6,940 nucleotides of DNA, from positions 1 to 6,940 of the forward strand of contig JAKAHW010000052.1 of NCBI GenBank assembly GCA_021825285.1. The letters are read 5' to 3'. The first letter of the stretch is position 1, and each line of letters starts with the position of its first letter. The translations under genes and the position numbers were made by a program. The notes beneath the pieces are model-generated. The model was not told where the DNA came from and ran no database searches. It was given only the letters and a program-made list of their open reading frames with translations. Source of the stretch: a bacterium (lineage in GTDB: Bacteria > Patescibacteria > Microgenomatia > Levybacterales > GWA1-39-11). Shown here piece after piece: positions 1-6,632 of the stretch.

Positions 1-4
1 GGGT

Positions 5-2647
5 ATGATGGATTATCAGACACTTAGAGCTGACCATATAATCGGAGCATTTATCTCCAATCTTCCCCATATAGTTGGGAATTTTAACAGGGGTTTTCAG
101 GTAGTCATTTTCATCTTTCTTTCGGTGTTCTTAGTTTTTCTTCTTGGATTTTCCTTACGAATGCTTATGAGACTCTATTTCTTCGTAAGATCTTTAAAGG
201 AAGAAGAAGTATACTTGGAATTAACCCCACCTTCAATAACCGAACAAAGCGCATATTCAACAGAACAGCTTTTCTTACTTATCCATACCCTAGGGAGCCA
301 AAGATCTTTTTTTGAAAGGTTATTGAATCTGAAACCTAGATTTTCAATGGAAATTGTATCAACGAAAAGTGAGGGTATTCGTTATCTTCTTAAAACGAAA
401 AAAGGAGAGATGGGAGCAATCAATAAAAGTTTATTATCATACTTGCCCCAAGTAAAAATACAAAAAGTATATGATTATCTTCCGGACAAATTAGATTCCA
501 ACAGGTTTAAGATTGTTGAATTTGAATTATCAAACCATTTTGCCTATCCCTTAAAAAGCCAGCAGTCATTAGGTTTACACGACCCAATCTCATATATAAC
601 GGGCATGATGACAAAGCTTGATAAGGATGAGTTGGTAACCCTTCAAATTGTCTTGTCCTCAACCAATAATAACAAGGTAAATGAAATTTCAAAGCTAATT
701 CTTAGAAATTTTGATGTATTAAATTATCTTAAAACAGATAAGGATTTTGGGGCACTATCACCCGTTGTTTCAATAATTAAAATTCTATTAATTTTTGTCT
801 TTGTTGTTGTATTAATTCCTTTTTGGATCCTTTCAAATATTATTACAAACGGTAAATCACCTTTCCCAAAGTTACCTCTTGGTAAACCAAGGATGCTTCT
901 TAAGCCTTCCGTTCATGAGCAGGAAATTATAAGTTCTATAAAATCAAAAATAGAACAGAGCTTATTTGAAACATCAATTAGGTTGTTGGTATTAAATAAG
1001 AACCAAACAGATACCAATGAACGAATAAGGGGTATTAAATCGTCATTTGCTTCATTTAATAGTCCTGAGCATCAAAGCATCGCAGCCGTTAAAAATCAGA
1101 GATTTAAATTTTTGCATCGTTATCAACTTTTTACATTTAAAAAAAGATTATTGTCATTCTTTAACAAGTCTATTTTTTCAGTCTCTGAAATTTCAGGTAT
1201 TTATCACTTCCCATATACCTCAAACACAAAAACCGAAAACATTGTAAAAACTTACAGCAAAGAACTTCCGGCTCCACTATCCCTTAAGGGTGAAAGAGAA
1301 CTGGATGTTGTGTTTGCCAAAAACACCTATGGCGGAACATCAACTTTAATCGGTTTATCGGAAGAGGAAAGGGAAAAGCACATGTATATAATCGGTGCAA
1401 CCGGATCGGGAAAAACAACGATGATTACATCAATGGTTTCCCAAGATATTAAGAATGGTAAGGGTATTGCCGTGATTGACCCTCATGGAGATTTGGCAGA
1501 AACACTTTTAACTTGTATTCCGGACTCTAGAATCGACGATTTGATTTATGTTAATCCTGACGACTTAAAATATCCTATCGGAATAAATCTGCTTGAAATT
1601 ACACCCGGACTTGATGAGGATGATTTGCTTAGGGAAAAAGAATTTATAACAGAAAGCGTTATATCTCTATTTAGAAAAGTGTTCTCCGAATCAATGGCAG
1701 GCCATGCACATAGAATCGAATACATTTTAAGAAACACTATCCAAACCGCTTTAACTCTTGAGAACCCAACACTTTTTACAATTTATGAGCTTTTAAATAA
1801 TCCGCCATTCCAAAAACAAGTCACAAAAAATTTAGAGGATGAGAATTTGAAGAACTTTTGGAAGTATGAGTATGGGAAAGCCGGAGATTATCAGAAAGTT
1901 AAGATGATTTCACCGGTTGCGGCACGTATCGGAAGATTTTTATTTTCACCCTCAGCAAAACGGATGCTTGAGCAGAAAAAATCCACTATTAATTTTGATG
2001 AGATTCTAGAAAAACAAAAAATACTAATCTGTAATTTGGCTAAAGGAAAATTAGGCGAAGATACATCTGAGGTTTTGGGAATTATGGTTATAGCAAAGCT
2101 ACAGCTAGCCTCACTTAGACGCGCTAGAATGAGTGAGAAGAAGCGAAAACCGTTCTACCTATATGTTGATGAGTTCCAAAACTTTGCAACAGCATCGTTT
2201 ATCCAAATGTTATCGGAAGCAAGAAAATACAAGACATATTTAGTTATGGCCGAACAGTCAACTTCCCAGCAAAAAGATAAAAATTTGGTAAATGTTATTT
2301 TGGCAAATGTTGGAACGGTTGTTTCCTTCAGGAGTGCAAACCCGGATGATGAAAAACTCATGCTCCCGCAGTTTTCACCATTTATTGAGAAGGGGGACAT
2401 TGCAAATTTACCCCGTTACAACTTCTATATAAAGATTTCTGCCGTTAATCCCGAAGAGTCCTTCTCCGGTACTACAATGCCTGTTGAAATTGGCTTTAAT
2501 AAGGCCCGGATTGAAAAGCTGATCCAATCATCCCGGCTGCAAAATGCAATTGTCTATAAAAAGCCAATTATTAAATCTTACCAAAACATAAAAAGTACGA
2601 CTGATACGAAAGGTAATATCAATCCCAATGACGTTTCTGTGCTTTAA
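5..2647 (+). CDS. Membrane-anchored conjugative coupling-type ATPase (VirD4/TraG-like)
   Basis: Probable type IV secretion/conjugation coupling ATPase, which would use ATP to pump DNA or a nucleoprotein substrate through an envelope channel. Seen in the 880-residue product: a hydrophobic helix at about 32-51, a large soluble segment, a second helix at about 257-280, then a C-terminal motor domain. The motor has Walker A GATGSGKTT at 464-472 (K470), an IDPHGD motif at 491-496, Walker B LYVDEF around 719-724 (D722, E723) and an EQSTSQ motif at 750-755 like the conserved glutamine motif of TraG/VirD4/HerA-type ATPases. The about 200-residue segment between the helices is much longer than the short periplasmic loop of classical VirD4 and looks like the architecture found in Patescibacteria. 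The start is ATG at 5 or ATG at 8; only GGGT precedes it in the window, so the ribosome site cannot be judged and an upstream start is possible. Its neighbour is a replication-relaxation-type gene, which supports a conjugation role. The ATPase class is clear; the transported substrate is inferred. Confidence 0.85.
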   Translation: MMDYQTLRADHIIGAFISNLPHIVGNFNRGFQVVIFIFLSVFLVFLLGFSLRMLMRLYFFVRSLKEEEVYLELTPPSITEQSAYSTEQLFLLIHTLGSQRSFFERLLNLKPRFSMEIVSTKSEGIRYLLKTKKGEMGAINKSLLSYLPQVKIQKVYDYLPDKLDSNRFKIVEFELSNHFAYPLKSQQSLGLHDPISYITGMMTKLDKDELVTLQIVLSSTNNNKVNEISKLILRNFDVLNYLKTDKDFGALSPVVSIIKILLIFVFVVVLIPFWILSNIITNGKSPFPKLPLGKPRMLLKPSVHEQEIISSIKSKIEQSLFETSIRLLVLNKNQTDTNERIRGIKSSFASFNSPEHQSIAAVKNQRFKFLHRYQLFTFKKRLLSFFNKSIFSVSEISGIYHFPYTSNTKTENIVKTYSKELPAPLSLKGERELDVVFAKNTYGGTSTLIGLSEEEREKHMYIIGATGSGKTTMITSMVSQDIKNGKGIAVIDPHGDLAETLLTCIPDSRIDDLIYVNPDDLKYPIGINLLEITPGLDEDDLLREKEFITESVISLFRKVFSESMAGHAHRIEYILRNTIQTALTLENPTLFTIYELLNNPPFQKQVTKNLEDENLKNFWKYEYGKAGDYQKVKMISPVAARIGRFLFSPSAKRMLEQKKSTINFDEILEKQKILICNLAKGKLGEDTSEVLGIMVIAKLQLASLRRARMSEKKRKPFYLYVDEFQNFATASFIQMLSEARKYKTYLVMAEQSTSQQKDKNLVNVILANVGTVVSFRSANPDDEKLMLPQFSPFIEKGDIANLPRYNFYIKISAVNPEESFSGTTMPVEIGFNKARIEKLIQSSRLQNAIVYKKPIIKSYQNIKSTTDTKGNINPNDVSVL

Positions 2648-2651
2648 AACT

Positions 2652-2677
2652 GTGTAAGCTGATTTACACTGTTTTTT
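2652..2677 (+). terminator. Weak hairpin plus T-tract after the coupling ATPase gene
   Basis: Five bases after the TAA stop, GTGTAA (2652-2657) can pair with TTACAC (2664-2669) across a 6-base loop, followed by G and six T (2672-2677). The stem is short and AT-rich, so termination is probably partial and the next gene may still receive read-through transcription. Confidence 0.45.
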
Positions 2678-2692
2678 CATGATTTTAAGGCT

Positions 2693-2739
2693 AGATATAT
2701 ATAAAGTTCTATATCTATACCCTTATATAAATATAAGGG
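2693..2739. promoter_or_regulatory. Two adjacent dyads in the leader of the replication-relaxation gene
   Basis: The 127 bases between the coupling ATPase and the likely start at 2775 are very AT-rich and hold two inverted repeats. AGATATA (2693-2699) pairs with TATATCT (2710-2716). CCCTTATA (2720-2727) pairs perfectly with TATAAGGG (2732-2739) around a TAAA loop. The second is 35 bases upstream of the start codon, so it could be an operator or a leader hairpin. Self-regulation by the winged-helix product is conceivable but not shown. Several TATAAT-like hexamers occur here, but such AT-rich sequence gives them by chance and no convincing -35 box was seen. Confidence 0.4.
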
Positions 2740-2774
2740 GAATAAAAATAATTTTAAACCTAAAAATAAACTTT

Positions 2775-3545
2775 ATGACAACTCCTACAGAATTAAAACT
2801 AAAAGACAAACAAACAGAAATACTACTTAACCTATACCGCTTTCGCTTCTTAAACAGAAACCAAATCCAAAAACTACTTAACCACAAAAAACACAACAGA
2901 ATAATTAAATGGCTAAACGAACTAACAAAAGAAAAATATGTAAATTGTGAATTTGAGAGAAAATTCGGAGCCATACCTTCTGTTTATTGTCTTGGAACAA
3001 AAGCAAGAAAGGAACTTAAAAAGAGAAAATATGTAGAAGAAAAATTGCTTGAACGGGTGTACCAAGAGAAAAACTCTTCCTCCGAGTTTAAGACCCATTG
3101 TATGGCAATTGCTGAGATTTATCTATCGCTACTAGATTTAACTAAAAAACATAATGCAAAACTAATCTTCTATACAACAGTTGATTTAACAGACATGAAA
3201 TATCTTGTTCTACCACATCCGGACGCTTACTTTTCTATTCAACAAAAAGAATTTACCAAGCGCTACTTTCTTGATGTTTTTAATCTCAATGCATCCGAAA
3301 AATGGTTATTCAAAAGAGTAAAACAATACTTTAAATACTACGAAGAAGATTACTGGCAAGACCATAACAAAAACCCATTCCCCGAAATTATTTTCGTTTG
3401 TTTGGATGAGAAAACCAAAAAGACACTTATAAAAATTATTAAGAAAAGTCTGAATGATGAAGAAAACCTCAACTTTTCCGTAACAACTATGGAAAATATA
3501 AAAAGTAAGGGAATAAGCAAAGACGTTTTGTATAAGGTTGAGTAA
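2775..3545 (+). CDS. Replication-relaxation family winged-helix protein
   Basis: This 256-residue protein resembles the replication-relaxation family, DNA-binding proteins encoded near conjugation and plasmid-maintenance genes; their exact biochemical role is poorly defined. Seen in the product: an N-terminal winged helix at about 12-82 (helix LLNLYRF, recognition region NRNQIQKLLN, wing ending in SVYCLGTKARKEL). A second domain contains a His-rich helix around H108-A113, then PHPDAYF (147-153) and YFLDVF (164-169). That PD...(D/E)x spacing recalls the core of PD-(D/E)xK-like folds found in this family, but a catalytic lysine is not evident, so nuclease activity should not be assumed. I chose ATG 2775 over the in-frame ATG 2679 because the extra 32 residues are low-complexity, read through both leader dyads, and the family-like sequence begins after 2775. 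No Shine-Dalgarno is visible at either start. The stop codon overlaps the first bases of the terminator hairpin. The first about 160 bases are notably G-poor. Confidence 0.75.
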   Translation: MTTPTELKLKDKQTEILLNLYRFRFLNRNQIQKLLNHKKHNRIIKWLNELTKEKYVNCEFERKFGAIPSVYCLGTKARKELKKRKYVEEKLLERVYQEKNSSSEFKTHCMAIAEIYLSLLDLTKKHNAKLIFYTTVDLTDMKYLVLPHPDAYFSIQQKEFTKRYFLDVFNLNASEKWLFKRVKQYFKYYEEDYWQDHNKNPFPEIIFVCLDEKTKKTLIKIIKKSLNDEENLNFSVTTMENIKSKGISKDVLYKVE

Positions 3546-3583
3546 AGCCTGCTGTTATATCTCAAACAACAGGCTTTGTTTTC
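3544..3583. terminator. Probable bidirectional terminator between convergent genes
   Basis: AAAGCCTG (3544-3551) pairs with CAGGCTTT (3570-3577), then a C/A mismatch, then TGTT (3553-3556) pairs with AACA (3565-3568), leaving an 8-base loop. On the + strand it is followed by GTTTTCT. It begins inside the TAA stop of the replication-relaxation gene and ends at the last codon of the minus-strand DUF2958 gene, so it is placed to stop transcription from both. The T-tract is better on the + side than on the minus side. Confidence 0.75.
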
Positions 3584-3882
3584 TACTCATGAAGTCTTTT
3601 AACTTCCGATAGTGCACAGGGAGCAAAATACAGATCCCTTTCAACCCCTGCCCCATATGGTCCTTCAATTTCCTTTAGCTCTTTCAATGAAAACTATCCT
3701 AACTCCGGATAATCCCCGACTACGTACCCAAAGAATGTATCTTTCCCATCAAACTCTAACGCATACCAAGTCCATTTGGTAAATGGAAGGAAAAACTTGC
3801 ACAAAACTTTCGGGTCTTTCTTGTTTTCTGCGGAATAAAGAGGCGGAAGCTTTTTCTCAACATAAGAAGGCATTAGCATCAT
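3583..3882 (-). pseudogene. DUF2958 protein gene interrupted by one in-frame TAG
   Basis: The minus strand encodes a DUF2958-like protein, a family of about 100 residues with unknown function that is frequent on plasmids and integrative elements. Residues 1-62 carry the hallmark stretches KKLPPLYSAE, KFFLPFTKWTWYALEFDG and FFGYVVGDYPELG. Codon 63 is TAG (3694-3696), and the same frame then continues with FSLKELKEIEGPYGAG and VERDLYFAPCALSEVKRLHE to a natural TAG at 3583-3585. The whole is 99 codons plus stop, the normal length. Relatives read ELGYFSL here, so TAG stands in place of a TAT/TAC tyrosine codon, one base away. The likely start is ATG 3882 (ATG 3879 and 3873 are alternatives), with GGTGGTG upstream as a weak ribosome site; a longer in-frame ATG at 3963 adds 27 atypical residues. 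Most likely a recent nonsense mutation or a sequencing error; suppression of amber is the less likely reading. Confidence 0.85.
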
Positions 3883-3926
3883 ATACTTTTCACCACCCTT
3901 CTTTTTAATTTTTAGAATTTGTTTTC

Positions 3927-3950
3927 CTGAAAGCATGCTCATGCTTTCAG
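3927..3950. repeat. Perfect 24-base dyad upstream of the DUF2958 gene
   Basis: CTGAAAGCATG (3927-3937) and CATGCTTTCAG (3940-3950) are perfect 11-base inverted arms separated by CT. The site lies 45 bases upstream of the chosen DUF2958 start and about 155 bases upstream of the VWA gene, in the divergent control region. Perfect arms with a 2-base centre suit a dimeric repressor operator. No T-tract follows on either strand, which argues against a terminator. Confidence 0.55.
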
Positions 3951-3981
3951 ATATGAAGGGCACTTAAGCGGGGTGAATTTT

Positions 3982-4026
3982 GCAAGGGCGATCCGCCAAC
4001 TGGCGGAGAGTGCACTTTACCCTTGC
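3982..4026. repeat. Nested GC-rich inverted repeat in the divergent intergenic region
   Basis: Outer arms GCAAGGG (3982-3988) and CCCTTGC (4020-4026) enclose an inner palindrome TCCGCCA-AC-TGGCGGA (3992-4007), followed by the 8-base palindrome AGTGCACT (4009-4016). The outer stem extends with TTTT on the left and AAAA on the right if one C is bulged. The unit is far more GC-rich than its surroundings. Short palindromes built around TCCGCC/GGCGGA recur between genes in some CPR genomes as I recall them, so this may be one copy of a dispersed element. It could also be a leader structure of the VWA operon or a protein-binding site. Confidence 0.6.
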
Positions 4027-4062
4027 CAAAAGAGGGGTGCAACCCATTTATTTAGGAGCTGC

Positions 4063-4090
4063 TTGTTTATGCCCCATAATTTAGTAAAAT
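4063..4090 (+). promoter_or_regulatory. Possible weak promoter of the VWA/AAA operon
   Basis: TTGTTT (4063-4068) and TAAAAT (4085-4090) are spaced by 16 bases and lie just before the first gene of the operon. The -10 matches TATAAT at five of six positions; the -35 matches only its first three bases. CATAAT at 4075-4080 is an alternative -10 without a good partner. Position is the main support. Confidence 0.25.
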
Positions 4091-4091
4091 T

Positions 4092-4099
4092 GAGGTAGG
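4092..4099 (+). promoter_or_regulatory. Ribosome binding site of the VWA metallopeptidase gene
   Basis: GAGGTAGG ends 6 bases before ATG 4106 and is the clearest Shine-Dalgarno in the window; most other starts here have none. It fixes the start of the gene and suggests it is translated on its own, as expected for the first cistron of an operon. Confidence 0.65.
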
Positions 4100-4105
4100 T
4101 CGACT

Positions 4106-6214
4106 ATGGATGAGATTCTTGGAAGTACTATGAAAGAGATACAAGGTGCTACATTTGCACCAGATACTAGATTGCAAGTTTTGCGGCCATCACAACCAAA
4201 TGAAATTCTTGGCCAATTTTCTCCCGAAGATCAGCAAACTATACAATACAGAAAGCAATTGCTCTCATCACTTGCCTACTTCGTAGGAAAGGACTTTAAG
4301 ATTCCGGTTGATCTAAATAAACCCGGAGAAGGATGGCACTGGGATTTTGAGAAAAATAGGATATCAATAGACCCAAAAGATCTTGTTGAAAGACCGCTTG
4401 AAGAATTGCGTTTTATCGTCTCTCACGAAGGAGGCCACAGACGAATTTCAAGAATGGACACAATTTCTCTCGATGAATGGAGGCAACCTGGCTTTTCTTT
4501 CATGATGAATGCAATTGAAGATCCAAGAGTTAACAGCTTTGTTGTTGAGTCCTACCCTCGCTTTAGAACTTCCATGAATCAAACGTATGACTCAGAAATG
4601 GATTTTGAAAAAACGGCAAAAGAGCAAGGCAAAATCCAACTTGGGACGATGCCAAGGTTTGCGACGGCTGGTTTTGAATATATCAAACAATGGTATAGAA
4701 AATCTCAAGGAAAAGACATTCAACTAAGCGAAGATTTGCCCGAAGACGTAGCAGAAATTGTACAAAAAACACTTGCATCTGCTGAAGACTCCTGGCTTCG
4801 TTATCCTTCAAAAGAAGAAGCTGATAGGAGTGAGGACATTATTAAGAAGTATTCCCAGGTCTCGTACGAAATAAACAGAGATGAAATTTGGCCTGAATTT
4901 AAAACACTTGTTGATAAAGACATTGAAGACCAACAAATGCAGCAAGCCATGCAGGATATGCAGGGACAAAAAGGAGAAGGACAAGGAAACACCCCGCAAC
5001 AACTTCAAGACACATTAACCCTCGAGCAACAACAAGAGCTAGAACAAGCACTTGAAAACGCAATGAAAAACACCCAGCAAGGTGAAAATAGCCAAGCAAA
5101 GAGCGGTGTTGTTGATCTAGACTCTCTCTCACCAGAGCTTAAGCAAAAAATTAAATACTATATTGATTCGCTGCCTGATGAATTAAAACAAGAACTTTTA
5201 GAACGGGCACAAAAAGCAATTGAAGAATACGAGGAAAAGATTAATGAGGAATTACAAGGAAAACTTTCAAGTAACCCCGAAAAGCTCAAGGAGAGAAAAG
5301 TCGATGGCAAGGAAACACAAGAACAACCCGCTAGTGACACAAAAGAAACAGAAAGTGATACCATTTCTTATAACGAGCAAAGGCAGCGATTTAGAGACAT
5401 AGTTGAAGCAGTTACTAAAAGAGATGAAACCATGTATGAGAAAAATAGAAAAGAAGTGCTACCAATTATCGATGAGTTAGAAAATGATTTGAGAGAGATT
5501 TTTATCCAAAGGCGCGCCAATAAATGGCATGGGGGCTTCAAGTCAGGAAAAAGAATTGATATAAAAAGAAGGATTCAGGAGAAAGCAAAAGGGATATCGG
5601 CAGTTGAGTCACACGCTTGGCAAAGACGGGAGCTTCCACAAGAAAAGGATTACGCAGTAAGCCTTTTAATTGACCTTTCAGGCTCGATGCGTGGTCAAAA
5701 AATTGCAGAAACTTTTAAAGCTGCAATTGTACTTGCCGAAGCGTTAAACAAGCTTTCTATAAAAACTGAAATTTTAGGCTTTAATGATCAACTCTACGTA
5801 TATCAAGAATTTGGACAACCAATGTCAAAAGAGGTAAGGGATCATATGGGCTCAATGTTGGGAGAGGTTTCAACAAGTAGTGCTGCCTGGAATGACGACG
5901 GGTGGGCACTAACACAAGCTTCCCAAAGGCTATCTGTACAAAAAGAAGTAGGACAAAAATTCTTATTCGTCCTTTCTGACGGACAGCCCGCAGAGTCCGG
6001 TGCGCATCCACGTTCTGAATATGATTTGTCTTCTGTGATAGAAAAAATTACGGATGAAACAGACCAAAAATTAATAGGGCTTGGAATAGGATATGGAACC
6101 GGACATGTTGAAGACTACTATCCAAACAGTATTGCCGATATTACCATTTCAGAAATGCCTGAAAAACTTGCGGATGTAATCCGTGAATCAATCGAGAATT
6201 ACATCCAATTTTAG
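4106..6214 (+). CDS. HEGGH metallopeptidase-like plus VWA domain protein, partner of the AAA+ ATPase
   Basis: This 702-residue soluble protein combines two recognisable parts. Near the N-terminus is HEGGH at 107-111, an HExxH zinc-binding motif, followed 27 residues later by NAIEDPRVNSF (E138, D139), which supplies a plausible third ligand as in gluzincins. The NAIEDPRV sequence also resembles the (L/I)ED.RVE stretch found in NorD/CobT-type VWA proteins. The middle (about 272-430) is rich in Gln, Glu and Lys, probably coiled or disordered. The C-terminal part, from about 515, is a VWA domain with an intact MIDAS: DLSGS at 523-527, a candidate Thr at 590, and D625 in LSDGQP. There is no signal peptide or membrane helix. 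A good ribosome site supports ATG 4106. Six bases separate it from the next gene and an AAA+ ATPase follows, so the likely role is adaptor or effector of an AAA+ remodelling complex; whether it cleaves peptide bonds is unknown. Stop is TAG, in the same frame as the next gene. Confidence 0.8.
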   Translation: MDEILGSTMKEIQGATFAPDTRLQVLRPSQPNEILGQFSPEDQQTIQYRKQLLSSLAYFVGKDFKIPVDLNKPGEGWHWDFEKNRISIDPKDLVERPLEELRFIVSHEGGHRRISRMDTISLDEWRQPGFSFMMNAIEDPRVNSFVVESYPRFRTSMNQTYDSEMDFEKTAKEQGKIQLGTMPRFATAGFEYIKQWYRKSQGKDIQLSEDLPEDVAEIVQKTLASAEDSWLRYPSKEEADRSEDIIKKYSQVSYEINRDEIWPEFKTLVDKDIEDQQMQQAMQDMQGQKGEGQGNTPQQLQDTLTLEQQQELEQALENAMKNTQQGENSQAKSGVVDLDSLSPELKQKIKYYIDSLPDELKQELLERAQKAIEEYEEKINEELQGKLSSNPEKLKERKVDGKETQEQPASDTKETESDTISYNEQRQRFRDIVEAVTKRDETMYEKNRKEVLPIIDELENDLREIFIQRRANKWHGGFKSGKRIDIKRRIQEKAKGISAVESHAWQRRELPQEKDYAVSLLIDLSGSMRGQKIAETFKAAIVLAEALNKLSIKTEILGFNDQLYVYQEFGQPMSKEVRDHMGSMLGEVSTSSAAWNDDGWALTQASQRLSVQKEVGQKFLFVLSDGQPAESGAHPRSEYDLSSVIEKITDETDQKLIGLGIGYGTGHVEDYYPNSIADITISEMPEKLADVIRESIENYIQF

Positions 6215-6220
6215 TATAAT

Positions 6221-6628
6221 ATGTTTCAAATGAACAATAAAACTTTGAGTGCTTTTTTAAAATACACCCTATCCCAAAAGGAAGTGTCTCTTATCATTGC
6301 AAAAAACGATGAGGAGTTAGTCTGCTTTCAAGAGGTTCTTGAGAATAATTATTTTAAAAAAGTTACAGAAATTTTTACAAATGTTATTGAACCGCAAAAA
6401 ATTTATTTTGTCATAACTGATGTATCAAAAGATTTATATGACTTTCTACTTCAATACCCCTCAGGTCAAGTTGAAACATTTGATACTAAAAAAATGAAGT
6501 CAACTATTATTAATCCGATATATGAAGGTGCTTCTATTGTTTTTTTGACAAAAAAAGAGACTTTATCCAAAATCCAAGAAGGAGAATTCCCAATACTTAA
6601 AGAGGTTGGTTTGACCTACCAATCATAA
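6221..6628 (+). CDS. Unrecognised 135-residue protein between VWA and AAA+ genes
   Basis: I do not recognise this family. The product is 135 residues, soluble, without signal peptide or membrane helix. It alternates hydrophobic strand-like stretches (VSLIIA near 23-28, KIYFVITDV near 60-68, ASIVFLT near 104-110) with amphipathic helices, suggesting a small alpha/beta fold. It has a single Cys and no obvious catalytic or metal motif. ATG 6221 or ATG 6230 could be the start; neither has a Shine-Dalgarno, so translation probably depends on coupling to the upstream VWA gene, whose stop lies 6 bases away. It is in the same frame as that gene, separated by TAG and two codons (Tyr, Asn). Four bases separate its stop from the ATPase gene. 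Its place inside the operon suggests a subunit, adaptor or substrate of the VWA/AAA+ complex, but this is inference from position only. Confidence 0.65.
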   Translation: MFQMNNKTLSAFLKYTLSQKEVSLIIAKNDEELVCFQEVLENNYFKKVTEIFTNVIEPQKIYFVITDVSKDLYDFLLQYPSGQVETFDTKKMKSTIINPIYEGASIVFLTKKETLSKIQEGEFPILKEVGLTYQS

Positions 6629-6632
6629 TCTT

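Noticed and set aside
2679..2774. Extended start at ATG 2679 for the replication-relaxation gene
   Set aside because: The extra 32 residues are low-complexity Ile/Leu/Tyr/Lys sequence translated from the AT-rich dyads of the leader, right after the upstream terminator T-tract. Family-like sequence begins at 2775.
3883..3963. Extended start at ATG 3963 (minus strand) for the DUF2958 gene
   Set aside because: The extra 27 residues do not resemble the family, which begins shortly before KKLPPLY, and they are encoded across the 24-base dyad.
3982..4026. tRNA-like element: a 7-base acceptor-like stem GCAAGGG/CCCTTGC followed by C
   Set aside because: Only 45 bases long, with no T-arm, no GTTC-like loop and no anticodon arm, and the inner palindrome leaves just two bases for a loop.
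4801..5364. Several overlapping minus-strand open frames inside the VWA gene
   Set aside because: They arise opposite the Gln/Glu/Lys-rich coding segment, giving Ser/Leu/Cys/Phe-rich antisense peptides with no family features. The + strand frame is clearly coding.
5..6214. UGA recoding as in Gracilibacteria/Absconditabacteria
   Set aside because: No in-frame TGA occurs in the 880- and 702-codon genes, which would be expected to contain several glycine TGA codons under that code.
6215..6220. TATAAT immediately before the ATG at 6221, as a promoter
   Set aside because: No -35-like hexamer lies 16-18 bases upstream, and a -10 touching the start codon would require initiation inside the gene. 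The gene sits in a tight operon.
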